Of a stretch of DNA of 64,000 nucleotides, positions 1-10,934 are shown piece by piece (the first letter of the stretch is position 1; each line of letters begins with the position of its first letter). This DNA is from Cristatella mucedo. Taxonomy: Eukaryota; Bryozoa; Phylactolaemata; Cristatellidae. The translations under genes and the position numbers were made by a program. The DNA is taken from contig WPIO01000069.1 in the NCBI GenBank assembly GCA_009760855.2, positions 892,501-956,500 on the forward strand, written 5' to 3'. Below the pieces are notes generated by a model. The model had not been told where the DNA came from. It ran no database searches and saw only the letters and a list, made by a program, of their open reading frames with translations.

Positions 1-36
1 AGGCCTGGCGTGCGCAGCGTACGCTCGCGCTCTTAC

Positions 37-114
37 CCGATCCAAGTGCAGACGATACGCCTCCTCGTCCCAGCGCTGAGCCAGCAGCTTGCTGCTGACC
101 GCCTTCCCCGGCAT
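37..114 (-). CDS. Probable first coding exon of a minus-strand gene, CFAP97D-like N-terminus (partial)
   Basis: On the minus strand an ATG at 114-112 opens 26 codons ending exactly at a strong donor (CGG|GTAAGA, GT at 36-35), phase 0. The peptide contains LLAQRWDEEAYRLHLD, a hydrophilic W-D-x3-Y-x2-H pattern. This resembles the start of the small CFAP97D (KIAA1430/hemingway) ciliary proteins as I remember that family; the resemblance is recalled, not searched. The exon sits in a CpG-rich block, as expected of a promoter-proximal exon, and the rest of the gene lies beyond the left edge. If right, the product is a small protein of motile cilia or sperm axonemes. The alternative is a chance short ORF with a good donor. 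The exon call is moderately supported; the family call is weaker. Confidence 0.4.
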
Positions 115-740
115 TTTCCCCGGTGATCCTAGGGCGAGCGGCAATCGATTGGCGAGCGCTGGGCGGCGCTGCGAGCTGCTTCCGGTTCATCGGAGGCGCG
201 ACGGCGGCGGCGGCGTCGGCGGCGGCCAGCAGACGGCTACTTGGTGCCGGCCGGTCGGCAACGGCCGTGGCGTGACGAAACTCGCTCGCCCCTGCTTCGA
301 TCGCGACCGTCGCAGGCCAGCGGCCGAGGCGACACGCCGATGCGAGGCGAGACGGGACTCGGCAGGACGCTTTCTGCTTGAGCGAAACGCTGTTGGACAG
401 CCCGAAGCGGCTCTCGCCAAGCACGGCTACTATCGCTCTGCTTTCGGAGCGCCCGGACCGAGGGCGCTTTGGCACGCGGTACCCGGACGGCTCCCCGAGA
501 CCGGAGGGCGCCAGCGCTCGACTCGCTTTCGCCCGTGCGAGTGCGGCAAGGGTCTCACGAACGAGCTGGCAGGCCGAGCAGAGGGAAAAATAAGCTGCAT
601 CTTAAAAAAGGGATTCTGGCCCTATGACGATATAATTCCCCCGAGCGACACGGAAGCATTGCAAGGCAAGCAAAATAACGGAGCCGTCGGGCTGCAGCAG
701 GCACTCGACGTTGTGCAAATAACGGCAGCTAAGTTCACTG
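115..740. promoter_or_regulatory. CpG-rich block upstream of the minus-strand exon
   Basis: The block is dense in CG dinucleotides and G/C triplets, unlike the AT-richer repeat zones nearby. It lies directly upstream of the 37-114 exon, so it is a plausible promoter and 5'UTR region for that gene. Open frames here (89-751 plus, 187-420 minus) are Arg/Ala/Gly-rich, overlap on both strands and have no recognisable domain; I read them as composition effects. No TATA box was identified. Confidence 0.3.
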
Positions 741-753
741 TCTCGCGCTAGAT

Positions 754-859
<106 letters not shown>

Positions 860-1102
860 GTCTAGCTTCTCAAGCCAAGAGCTACAATTGGAAGCGGTCT
901 CAGCTGACAGTGTGAGCGCGGCGGAGCGTACGAGGCCGACGGATCGGACCTGGCCGGACTGGGACGGATTGGTCGCAGCGCTCAGAGCGATGGCGGGCAC
1001 AATGGGATTGGAACGCGCAGCCGCGTCGCGAGAGCCACTTCCTTTAGCGTCCACTTTCTGGAAAGAGCAAACTGTACTCATTGACCGGCGTTGCGTGCGC
1101 AC

Positions 1103-2460
1103 TTCCGAATCGGCCGCGGTAGCTAGAGCGCGATTCCTTTAGCCAGAGTGCAGGCTTCTAGCTCGAGGTCGTCGCGTGACCCGTCAGGGCGGCGCCACAG
1201 GTCAAGGCTCGTACCTTCTATCAGCTGCGGTTTTGAACCGCCCGCGCTGCCGCCGCTGTCAATAAGGCAATGGCTTGGCAATGATGGCGAACGCACCGCA
1301 GCACTTTTGCTGTGCCGTGCAGCCTACGAACGCCGAGCTAGAGATGGAGACCCATAATTGGATAAAAAAGATTGGATAAATAAGCGTAATACAAATTAGA
1401 ATAGATTAGACAAAAAAGCTTACGACAAATCGCTGCTCTCTCGGCTCAGCTTGTGTGCTTTACGGCAGGGGCTTAGCCATGTCGCACCGACGGAGACCCA
1501 CGTTCGCTGGCCATTTTAGGAAAAGCCGAGAGCTCATTTGTCCTTCAGCCTTGCTTTCGTTCTGATGAGCGCGGAGCGCGAAGCGAGCGACGCAGTGGAG
1601 AGGGCTTTCACGGAACGCCACCGAGCGTCAAACAAGCTAAGCGTCCGGAGGACTCGCAAAGCGCGGCTCGCCGGAGCGCATTGCGTGCGGCGTACGCGCT
1701 CTCTCGGTGCGCGAACGCGCCAACGGGCGCGGGACGTGCGGAGCACCAAGGCGTCCTGATCGACCGCGCGCCGCCTTCGTCACTGCGAGGTGCCGACTGG
1801 AGCGTCTGCGCCGGCACGTGGGTTAGCGTGGTTAGCGTTACTAGCTTGCTACAGATTTAGCCGGCCGCTACGTCTATAGCCCGGAGAGTGGGCGCCGACG
1901 GGGCAGTTGGGCCCCAGCTACCCTAGAGCAGAGTGCAGCACCCCTTGAGGCGCACGCCCGCTCGCTGAGGTTGAGTGGTTCGGGCAAGGTCAAGACTAAT
2001 ATAAGGGCCTAACACCTAAGCGAAGGTGAGGTTTGCCGCCAGTGGAGAGCGTTGGCCTCGCTGAGCTTCGGAGACCAACTGCAACGGAGAATACCGACAT
2101 GAGAGACGCAGGCAGAGGCACAAAGTGACTCGCCGACTGACATCGGACACGGGCTAAGACGCAGACGTAGATGTCAACATGAAAACGCTGACGGATAAAG
2201 AGCGAGCTAGGATCATGTCCGGGGTAGCAGTCTGTCTACTCGGAACACCAGCTAGTGTAGCTCGCAGCGTCCGCAATCGGCGGTTTAGATTTCGCAATGG
2301 CGATGTGCTTGGTTTATTTTCTCGAGTATTCCTCATGCCACCCACCACGGAGACTAGCCTCCAGACTCAGCTAGGATTCGCGCTTTCTCTAATCACGTGA
2401 AATAGAGCCTGTTGGGTACCGGAAGCTTGCCGATTGCCACGTAGGCTTTGAGCGCGCTCT
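1103..2460. other. CpG-rich stretch without a supported gene
   Basis: GC-rich, CpG-rich sequence, especially 1530-1850, with overlapping Arg/Ala/Ser-rich frames on both strands that look like composition shadows. An ATG at 2179 opens a 73-codon frame with no recognisable domain or good splice signals. I see no repeat family here. It may hold promoter or 5'UTR sequence. Confidence 0.3.
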
Positions 2461-2489
2461 CAAGAAAATCTCAAGCGCCTTTAAATAAA

Positions 2490-2640
2490 ATAAACCTAGT
2501 TCATTTGTACAGAAACCTAAGAGAACTTAATCTCTATTCAAGCGCTTCATGACTGCTACGCAGCTCAAGCCCATGACCTCCGCCATGGATTACATTCACC
2601 TTGACCTTGGTCGAAGAGAGCACCTTAGCCATTGGGCAAA
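2490..2640 (-). mobile_element. SINE-1 (tRNA-derived, LINE-A-like tail), decayed copy
   Basis: Read on the minus strand, a tRNA-like head with a degraded B box (GGGCTTGAGC) is followed by the tail motif AAGCGCTTGAATAGAGATTA and a GTACAAATGAA end. The best copy is at 6110-6250. Confidence 0.65.
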
Positions 2641-2759
2641 ACCACCGCGTAGAAATCACATAGTTCTTACGGCTTTGCAAAGTGGCAGACACTACAAGAT
2701 AAGTAATGCATTGGTTAAGGGTAGGATAAGTCCCATTCCAGGAAATATTTCAGAAGAAT

Positions 2760-2770
2760 CTGTCTCTCTC

Positions 2771-2804
<34 letters not shown>
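2760..2804. repeat. (CT)n microsatellite
   Basis: CT dinucleotide run of about 40 bp with one short interruption near its start. Confidence 0.95.
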
Positions 2805-2805
<1 letters not shown>

Positions 2806-2974
2806 AGATCCACGGAAGGCATAAGTAAAAGCAGCTGTGAAATGTGCCTTTGAAGTCTCGTTGCAATTATCGGAGGCAGTTTGGAGCTTCTAGGCTCGCA
2901 CTACAATCCTAACTCATCTGGCCTTCGTCGATTGCCAGCCCGTGAATGGGTGTGGAGTAGAAGAAGGAGCGTAT

Positions 2975-3195
2975 AGGTGTGCATAGCCGACAGACTCTAT
3001 GTCATGCAACAAGAAGAAAGTAGGAAGTATAGCCGAGTCAGGAGAGCAGTCGAGGTGAAAATGGAGCCACGATAATGTGATTTAATGTATCTCCATCAGT
3101 AACTCCACAAAGTCATAAAGACCTTGTGGGTGTTACGCAGGAGAGTTTTGTATAGCGCACTCACAGCCTAAGCGGCTTTCGGTACGCATTACATG
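2975..3195 (-). mobile_element. LINE-B 3'-end fragments (two adjoining pieces)
   Basis: The 3085-3193 piece is the minus-strand LINE-B terminus, with the same TCCACAAAGTCATAAAGACC and GCACTCACAGCCTAAGCGGC motifs as the copies at 15510 and 25209. The 2975-3060 piece matches the next upstream part of the element. A small rearrangement separates them. Confidence 0.7.
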
Positions 3196-3771
3196 CGCTC
3201 GTCGTCTGCACCAAAAGTTCGAGTTCAGTTCCCAAGATCGAACAAATAGATCCTTTCTGTTTCCGAATGAACCTCGTTAAAAGTCGCAAGGACCGCAGTT
3301 GATCCATGCAAGAAATCTGTCGCAGCTCAGCCTCGTCGATTCGCGGCCCTGCGTGGCTCGAACAAAAGCTCGACCTGGGAAGCCAAAAAGCGGAAGCGGA
3401 AACCGTGCGCTCAATAAAGCAATCCCACCGCTCATGCGCGAGTTCTACTCAATCACCACGGCCCCTACGCTCGTTCGGCCTGCTCTCACAATCAGTGGCG
3501 GAGCTAGTAGGCGGGGGGGGAAGGGGAACCGGGAGGCATTCATTGGCTCACCCCGCCCCCTCTACTGCCGGGCCGAGCCCTGCGCCGCCTCCTACTCTTA
3601 CGCCCCGACCGTCACCAGCGACGCGAGGTTGTGCTAATTCCACTCGATGAGCGACCGCGCCGAGTGCATGTCGAAAAAACGCTACGATTTTGCGCTATAG
3701 CGTTTTATCAATTGCTGGTCTAGCGTCTAGCCTACACGAATGTCTTGCAAGTCTTGCCCGTTAGATGAACA

Positions 3772-3810
3772 TCCTCCGACGCTCCGACGCTCCGACGCTT
3801 CGACGCTTCG
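3772..3810. repeat. 8-bp tandem repeat (CCGACGCT)n
   Basis: About four to five units of CCGACGCT/TCGACGCT end exactly where the 1.64-kb duplicated segment begins. It may have taken part in the breakpoint. Confidence 0.8.
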
Positions 3811-4297
3811 CTTTCGGGCATCGGGCACCACGCTGACTGACGCATGCACTATCCATTTTCTCCTAGTTTGCACGATTCGTTTTTTCATGGTGTCAGATCT
3901 CGAATTGGTAAAGAAGCTACGCGGGGCCTTGCATTCTACTCGGTTGGTTCTGAACTCAAAAAGCCGCCAGCCTGCTTGCACGCTCTCCGAAGCCGAATCA
4001 TGGGCAGTTCGCTGCATCCCTCCTCCTGCTGCACACCAGACTCTTAGGATGCTCACACATGAAAATGTAGGGAAACGCCTAATCTAACCAATATTAGTGA
4101 AAGCGTCGGTCCAGAATGGCGCGAGCTAAGCTACACTGTGTCTCACTTTAAAACCAATGCATCAGTTACGGCGAGCCAAATTGTTCACTGCTACGGTAGC
4201 TAGCAGCATATCGCATGCGACCCCGACGGGGCAGGGCTCCACCGATTAATCTAGGTATATTTGCATTTTAATTAAATCATATATATATATATATATA

Positions 4298-4611
4298 TAA
4301 TTCCTTATTCATTTGTATGGCGACATAAGAGGACTGAATTCCTGTTCAGGCGCTTCATGTATCTGTTGGCTACCGAGTGTGTACCATAAGCCGCTTAGGC
4401 TGTGAGCACTCAGCTATAAAAAACTCTCCTGCGTAACACCCACATAGTCTTTGCGGCTTTGTGGAGCTACAAAAGGAGATACGTTACATGACATTATGTA
4501 TGCCGTCGGGCTCGAGCCCACGATCTGAGACATCAATTCATCTACCTTGACCTTGATTTGAGGCGAGTACCTCTACTACTGGGCCAAGCCTGTGTGGCAA
4601 CAAGCACAACG
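4298..4611 (-). mobile_element. SINE-1 split by a LINE-B insertion
   Basis: The SINE-1 tail (4298-4361) and tRNA-like head (4500-4611, B-box-like GGGCTCGAGCCC on one strand) are separated by a plus-strand LINE-B 3' fragment at 4362-4499. The LINE-B piece is therefore younger. The same arrangement is present in copy 2 (about 11420-11733). Confidence 0.65.
4362..4499 (+). mobile_element. LINE-B 3'-end fragment inserted in SINE-1
   Basis: Contains the plus-strand LINE-B motifs TAAGCCGCTTAGGCTGTGAG, AACTCTCCTGCGTAACACCC and GGAGATACGTTACATGACAT. The copy is truncated at its 5' end. Confidence 0.75.
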
Positions 4612-4887
4612 ACCACTACTCTCCTGCTGCCGACTATGGTTAATCCTTTTCAGCGGTCCTGAACTGCTACTTCTATGCTACTCACTACCTCAACTGCTCT
4701 CCTGACTCTGCTATGCTTCAAACTCTCTCTTTGTTGCGTGAGACGAAGTCTGTTGGCTACCGAATGCGTACCGAAAGCCGCTTAGGCTGTGAGTGCTCTA
4801 TACAAAACTCTCCTGCGTGACACTCACATGGTCTTTATGAATTTGTGGAGTTACAGACGGAGATACATTACATTACGTTACATTACA
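4612..4887 (+). mobile_element. LINE-B 3' fragment with (TTACA)n-type tail
   Basis: The 3' coding remnant and 3' end of LINE-B on the plus strand, finishing in ACATTACATTACGTTACATT. It is the segment in which the two duplicate copies differ most (see the conversion finding). Confidence 0.8.
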
Positions 4888-5659
4888 AATGAGAGAGGAA
4901 TGTCGCAAACATCCGCCACGGACTCGGCATGCCTGCCGCTACCAAATGGTGGTTGGTTGGCTCGGCAGCCAGCAGCTCACCATAATTCCGGGAAGCAATG
5001 GAGCAAAGGCATGCGAATCGGTGACGGCAATCTTTTGGCTTCTTTGATGTAAGGCCGTTAATCACAGCTTGTTTATTCGTACGAGTCGATGGACGTCGTG
5101 AAAAACATTAATGACGGTCCATCTACGGCACCTCCAAACTATGAATGCAGTCTCCAACCCAGGTGGCACGCCCGTAGGGCTGGCTGAGGCAATGGCGTGA
5201 GCAGGCCAGTGCCAGCAATGATTTGTAATGTTCAAATGGAACTTGAACAGTAAGCCTTTCCTAAAAGAAGAACTATGATTAGCTGCTAGGTTGTAGCTAT
5301 ATTCCTGTTAGCCCTTTAATGTCTCCTAAACTAGCTTAAATCGTCCTCGAAATCTAAACCTCGATCCGCGAGAAGAAAACCCAAAAAACCAAACATTAAT
5401 TTTTAAATAAAAACCAAACATTCTCTGCGAATGCAATCGCACTGAGCATTCAGATCGTGCGATCGCGGGAAAGGGATGCACGCACAAGTGAAGGTTCTCA
5501 CGCCACGATTCGAAGATGATGATGATGCTGTGTGCGAAGTCAGTGCTATCATGTACCACTAAAACTGCTGGAGCCTGTTTACTAGCCAAGAATAGAAACT
5601 CTTCCGATTAAGAGTAACTGCACTGCAGAGTGCATTACTGCAGTCACGATCACTTGGTA

Positions 5660-5915
5660 TCATTTTTACTGCACCAAGATAGTTCGACTTCAAGGTTTTG
5701 TCGCTCACTTTTAGGTCCCTTCGTTCATTGACTCCAGCCTATCGCTTAGATCTACTCCCCCACCAGGCCAAGCATCGTACCACCCGCTTTTCGGAATCCA
5801 ACTGTTTAGAAATACCTCGTACAAACCTCAAATATTTTGAAGAACGTGCATTTAGTTTGTAAGCTCCCAAAGCCTGGAACTCACTCGCGACTTGCGTCAT
5901 AACCATGATAGATAT
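5660..5915 (+). mobile_element. LINE-A fragment, C-terminal RT region (left part)
   Basis: Plus-strand remnant of the LINE-A C-terminal coding region, with frames resembling FDFKVLSLTF, KPRTTRFSESN and PKAWNSLA. It continues at 6245 after two SINE insertions. Stops and frameshifts show it is dead. Confidence 0.8.
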
Positions 5916-5925
5916 GATAGATTGC

Positions 5926-6105
5926 CCGTGATGGCACACTAGGTAAGGTGGTTGCTTTCACGACCTCGGTACCGAGGTCGTGGGTTCGATTCCTGCGGTG
6001 GGCGATTCTTTATCGCCCACCGCAAGCGGCGGTGATAGGCATAAAAGGCTCTTCTGTCGCTATACAAGAAAAGGCTGTTTAATCAGCCAGTATCTATTTA
6101 TTTAT
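5926..6105 (+). mobile_element. SINE-2 (tRNA-derived) copy
   Basis: The head carries a box-A-like ATGGCACACTAGGTAAGG and a perfect B box, GGTTCGATTCC, at about 5991-6001. These are spaced as in a tRNA and followed by GGCGGTGATAGGCATAAAAGG and CTTCTGTCGCTATACAAG. It recurs at 7232, 32390 and 61965-62250. A tRNA gene is unlikely because the acceptor stem does not pair and the downstream sequence is shared between copies. Confidence 0.8.
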
Positions 6106-6109
6106 TTAT

Positions 6110-6250
6110 TGCCGAGCTTGTTTGGTCCAGCAGTTAAGGTGCACGCCCCCGACCGAGGTCATGCCGAGATCGTGGGCTCGAGCCCCGAGGCATATGTGAA
6201 GCGCCTGAATAGAGATTAAGTTCTCTTGGGCGCTATATGAATGAATTATA
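6110..6250 (+). mobile_element. SINE-1 (tRNA head, LINE-A-type tail), best copy
   Basis: The tRNA-like head has a box-A-like TTGGTCCAGCAGTTAAGG and the B-box variant GGGCTCGAGCCC, then runs into GTGAAGCGCCTGAATAGAGA and GGGCGCTATATGAATGAATTA. That tail is homologous to the LINE-A 3' end (GTAAAGCGCCTAGAAAGAGA ... GGGCGCTTTATCAAGTG). This suggests SINE-1 is mobilised by the LINE-A machinery. Confidence 0.75.
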
Positions 6251-6556
6251 TAATCATCCCCTGACTTGACCACAATTAAAAAGAACTTAAAAACACACCT
6301 ATTTAGGACAGCATTTAGTGGGTACCTGTGATTCGTCCTTCGTGTGCTTATGCGGGCTGGCACTGTGCATGCTGCCACTAACCACATTTGCATGCTGACC
6401 CAGTGCATGTCACCCCTAACCGTGTTATTCATGTTGTTTATCAAGCATGATATTACTCACCATTCAATCGCGTTTCCCTTTGTAGCAAATGTGAAGCGCC
6501 TAGGAAGAGACTGCGTTCTCTGAGAGCACTTTATCAAGTGCATTATCATTATTCGA
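6245..6556 (+). mobile_element. LINE-A fragment, 3' end (right part of the 5660 copy)
   Basis: Continues the LINE-A copy interrupted at 5915: CCCCTGACTTGACCACA, TTTAGGACAGCATTTAGTGG, then the 3' terminus GCACTTTATCAAGTGCATTA with an imperfect ATT tail. Confidence 0.8.
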
Positions 6557-6934
6557 CGTGGACAAGTATAGGCAACCATTCCAGGTTTGACATAGGCAAC
6601 CGTGGCTGCTGAATATTTTTTAGTAGTGAAAGGACTGTCTCCATTTTTAACAGAATCTCCTTGAACCGTGTTTGCTGAGCCGCCATGCACTGTGCAAGCT
6701 GCTAGCAAGCTAAGTGGGGTCATGCTTCTCTTCGAGATTCGTTCAGCGGTCAAAAAGTGTGCGAGCTCGCTGGCTGATCTGTTGCGGCTGCAGCTGACCT
6801 CATTTTCCGAACTACTACTGAGCTCTAAGATATCATAATCCTACTAGCTCAATGGAAGCCTTGAACGTTGGAAAGTCCAAACGCTACATAAAGAACGTGC
6901 ACGGCTGTAGAGCTTTGCACCTAATTTTGTATAT

Positions 6935-7775
6935 AACTGCTTGTTGGCATACTGGCTTGCTCGATCGGGCACATACAGCTGGTACAAAACTCGGCAGCGA
7001 GGCTTGTCTGCCGTGAGCATTTCTGTTGCCACAGCGCAGCACTTCTCGCCGACTTGCAGAGGCTCCAAATAAAGCAGCGATTCGACTTCAAGGTTCTGCT
7101 GCCACTCACGCTTAAGTCCCTTCCTTATCTAGCTCCAGCCTAATTATTCAAAATATTCCCTAGCCACCCAATGCATTGTAATAGCCACTTTTACGAATCA
7201 AATCGCTTAGATAACCAGAGTAAACAATATTAGCTAACGTAGCAGCCTAATTTGTATAGCGACAGAAGAGCCTTAGTGGCTTTCGCCGACACTTGAAGTT
7301 GCCAGTAAAGATTTGCCCACTGCAAGATTAAATACGACGACCTCGGTCGTGGAGAGCGAGGACCTTAATTCCTGGTCTATCACGTCCCAAACAAATTTTC
7401 CTCGAACTGACCCCAAATCCTTTAGAGATCGTGCCTTCCGTTAGTTTGCTCCCAACTCACTCCCAACTGATGTCACGACATCGCCCTGAAGCGACAGCAT
7501 TAAACAAAATGCAAAACGCACTTGTTTCCCGCAGCATTTAGTGGGTCCATGTGATCTGCCCTTTGTGTGCAAATTCGTGCTGACGCAATGCATTTTGCCA
7601 CTAGCCGTAATTACATAATGACAAGTGCATGTTACCGCTAACCATATTATTATCTTTTACGTTGTTCATGTCATTGCTAACCATTTGATCATATTTCCTT
7701 TCCAGCATCTGTAAAGTGCCTAGAAAGAGATTAAGTTGTCTGAAGGCGCTATACACATGTATTATTGTTCTTATT
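6935..7775 (+). mobile_element. LINE-A copy interrupted by SINE-2 (7232-7371)
   Basis: 6935-7230 encodes a remnant like LVQNSAARLVCRE and LADLQ, and 7372-7775 carries the following coding remnant and 3' UTR, ending in GGCGCTATACACATGTATTA. An inverted SINE-2 lies between the two parts. Confidence 0.75.
7232..7371 (-). mobile_element. SINE-2 copy, inverted, within LINE-A
   Basis: The SINE-2 end motif GTATAGCGACAGAAGAGCC and the ACGACCTCGGTCGTG arm are present on the minus strand. The B box is decayed. It is inserted in the LINE-A copy spanning 6935-7775. Confidence 0.6.
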
Positions 7776-7779
7776 AATA

Positions 7780-9388
7780 CTATTTATATAAGCATATTTA
7801 AATGAAAAAGTGATCCTCCTAGCTAGACTTGTGAGGGCTCGAATAACGTTTATTGATGGAGTCAACGATGTTCTATCAACATGCCACTGACAACTAGACA
7901 TGTTAACTCGAAAGTAAAGATTCTTGTGCGAAAGAGGAAAGATGCTAGTGCTTAGGGGAGAGGAGACGCAGGGTCAGACCGATTGATATATCAAGAAACA
8001 AAGGTAGACGTGAGAAAGGCAGATAGAGAATGGGAGCAAGTCTAGAGGTGTGAGAGAGAGATTGAGAGAGAGGGAAAGTGAATGAATGTTTCTGTGAGTG
8101 TGTGTGTGTTGGTGTAAGTGAGTGAGTAAGTAAGGGAGTGAGCTTATGACAAGGCTGATAGAGAAATGCTCTTTTAAAAGGAACTGGGAATAGGACGATG
8201 ATGCATGCGAGTTGTCAGGCGCAGCAGGGTGAAAACGAGCCAGGGGCATGAACCTTCACCCACGTGCTTCCGTAAGCAGGCGACGGCAATATTGCCATCT
8301 GTGCGAAGCCTTGACCCACCAGCTGGAAAGCAAAGACTACGGAGGTTACTTTCCATGCTGGAAGAGGAGGTTTATCTGCCCCGGCATCTCCAGTCAATGC
8401 AGCTAAGGCCTTGGCTTACCTTAGATCTGCTGCCACTGCTCGACCCAGTGAATGTGCTACACAGCTAGTTCCCAGTGAGCGTATCCAACGACTCCTTCTT
8501 AATGCGCCCTCGCTTAACGTTGCTGCAAGCTAAAGCAGGCCTTCAATTGCTGCCTATCAATTGGTTCCTTGGAAATCTATTGTCTCATATGAAGCGCCCA
8601 TGGTCGCTGTGTGGTTTTAGTGCGGGTCGCATTGAAACCACTTGTGTGTGGGCACACAATCGGTTTGCATAAAGGAGCCGTCGAACACAACTATTTAAAC
8701 TAGGTGTGATTGTGAGCAGCACGGTGAGCCGCCTAATCTAGGCTGCTAAATGCCCAAGCTGCTGGTAGCCTCCAATTGACCGCCTCAACCTTGCCGTTCG
8801 GTAATGGGCACGCTCAATGTTACTTTCTGTGTAGCGACCTTAATCAGTGCCCTTTTCTAGCTGATTCGCTAATGGTTTAAAGGATTGAACTCTAAACTGC
8901 TTCTGAATTTCAGCGCCCGTACGAGTGCTCAAATGATTCACCATTACACTGTGATGGTCTGACTGCTGTTTTATGCAGACTCATGTGATCTTGCGAGTTT
9001 ACAGTAGTAGCGAAAGTCTTTCTGGGCAGCCAGTCTGCCAAGTGCTGATGCTTATACTAAAAGTATTGATAATTATAATAAACATCCTGACCATGCACAG
9101 GTATGTGCTCAGTGCTCTAAGAGAGCTTGGCATATCACTGTGCGCTTTACGCATCCTTGAGAGAATATATCTCAACTGGTCAGTGATAAAAACTATTTCC
9201 AGCTGCACTGCAGCATAAAAAGATGCAAAGGAAAATGCACAAGTGCCGGGTAATTTAATTGAGGAGAAATTAGGATTCTGAAATTTACTTTTAATATCGC
9301 CCACTAAAAAAAAGACTCTTCCGTCAATCGGTAGCTACAGGATTTCGATGCACAGTAGCCGCAGGTATGGTGACTTGAAAGTTACACT
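7780..9388. other. Intergenic stretch with no supported gene
   Basis: Apart from a purine-rich degenerate GA/GT-like patch near 8045-8140, I see no repeat family and no convincing exon. ORFs of 60-90 codons on both strands at 8170-8470 overlap each other and have no recognisable domain. Confidence 0.4.
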
Positions 9389-9499
9389 GTAGGATAGAAG
9401 CAGCAGTAGGATAGATAGTAGGATAGAAGATAGATAGTATAATAGAAGATAGGTAGTATAATAGATAGATAGGATAGATAGTAGGATAGAAGCAGCCGC
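9389..9499. repeat. AT-rich minisatellite (AGGATAGATAGT-like units)
   Basis: Irregular tandem repeats of GATAGTAGGATAGAA / TAGATAGTATAATAGAAGAT type over about 110 bp. Confidence 0.85.
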
Positions 9500-9999
9500 T
9501 CGCTCGGTTCCCCAATGCAGCTTGCCGCTCTCTTTTTCCTTTCCGCCGCCATCTTCATTCCTACGTATCCGCCTCTCTCAATCTCGCCTCCTCACTCGCA
9601 TCTTCCGTCAAACAGTTGCACTATTCCTATAGATCACTCGTCATGGTGGCCGCCTGCAGGAGGCAGTCTGATCTTCACGGTTTCGCCCTTCCGTTCACCC
9701 ATTGCTGCGAATGCTTAGGATTACGTCTGCTACATATACATGTATAACTCGTAGTCAGGAGCCGGCGTGGTTAAGAGGGACGGTATTGTCTGATGTGATC
9801 CTTTTTAACATAGCTTTAAATGCTAGCACGTGACAAACGGCTGGTATGACGATAGTCTCTGCATGAATATTATGTCGTACTAGGTTATCGAAAACCAGTA
9901 GTTTCTCCTAAGCGCAGCCAAAAGCCTATGTCCTCCATGCAATGCCGTTCACTCCTTCTGTGGAAATCATCATTTGAATACTTGCGCAAGATTAATCTA

Positions 10000-10092
10000 G
10001 TCCATGTTATCACTAACCCATCCACAAATATCCTTTCCACTTTATGCGAAGAGCCTAGGCAAGATTGACTTCTCTTATGTCACTAAGCAAGT
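10000..10092 (+). mobile_element. LINE-A 3' tail fragment abutting the giant GA array
   Basis: CATGTTATCACTAACCCAT, TCCTTTCCACTTTATGCGAA, GAGCCTAGGCAAGATTGACT and CACTAAGCAAGTG align with the LINE-A 3' end. Where the usual (ATT)n tail should begin, the sequence switches to (GA)n. Confidence 0.65.
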
Positions 10093-10707
<615 letters not shown>

Positions 10708-10869
10708 AGTGCAGTCTCTCCGTTCCGCGGCAGGCATTAAAACTTTTGCCTGCCCTCGTTGAAGTTGCTCCCATTATCGGCATTATCGTAGCTGCTCATT
10801 TGAACTGTGGGCATAAAATACAGCGTCTACGCAAGCGACGCTCCATGTCCATCTTACTTTGAGCCTTAT

Positions 10870-10934
10870 CACTGGGCCGGCGGCCATGCAAGTCTTGGAA
10901 GCTTCAACGAGTGCAGGCCTTAGCCAGAAATATG
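10870..10934 (+). repeat. 65-bp direct repeat, left flank of duplication copy 2
   Basis: Begins CACTGGGCCGGCGGCCATGC and ends CCTTAGCCAGAAATATG. It is identical to 12582-12646. The pair brackets the 10934-12574 insert like an exceptionally long target-site duplication. Confidence 0.95.

Larger units (their letters stand above)
3810..5453. repeat. 1.64-kb segmental duplication, copy 1
   Basis: This segment recurs at 10934-12574 in the same orientation with near-identity over most of its length. Inside are an interrupted SINE-1 (4298-4361 and 4500-4611, minus), LINE-B pieces (4362-4499 and 4612-4887, plus), an (AT)n run near 4280 and otherwise unique sequence. Copy 1 lacks the 65-bp flanking repeats seen at copy 2, so it is the better candidate for the source. 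Short frames conserved between the copies, such as 3844-4047, follow from recent duplication and show no coding signature. Confidence 0.95.

Noticed and set aside
3485-3540. DNA-transposon end (CAGTGGCGGAGCTAG followed by a G-run), with similar G-runs at 22187, 26957 and 32617
   Set aside because: It resembles hAT-type termini, but no inverted partner end or target duplication could be found nearby.
3844-4047. A 67-codon frame conserved perfectly with 10968-11171
   Set aside because: The identity is explained by the recent 1.64-kb duplication, in which non-coding bases are equally conserved.
5985-6003. tRNA genes at the perfect B boxes (5991, 32450, 62180)
   Set aside because: The sequences share long non-tRNA 3' parts, show no acceptor-stem pairing and lie within retroelements, so they are SINEs.
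9515-9718. Small ORF beginning MQLAALFFLSAAIF (signal-peptide-like)
   Set aside because: Low-complexity Pro/Ser-rich continuation, no donor site at a sensible place and no neighbouring exon.
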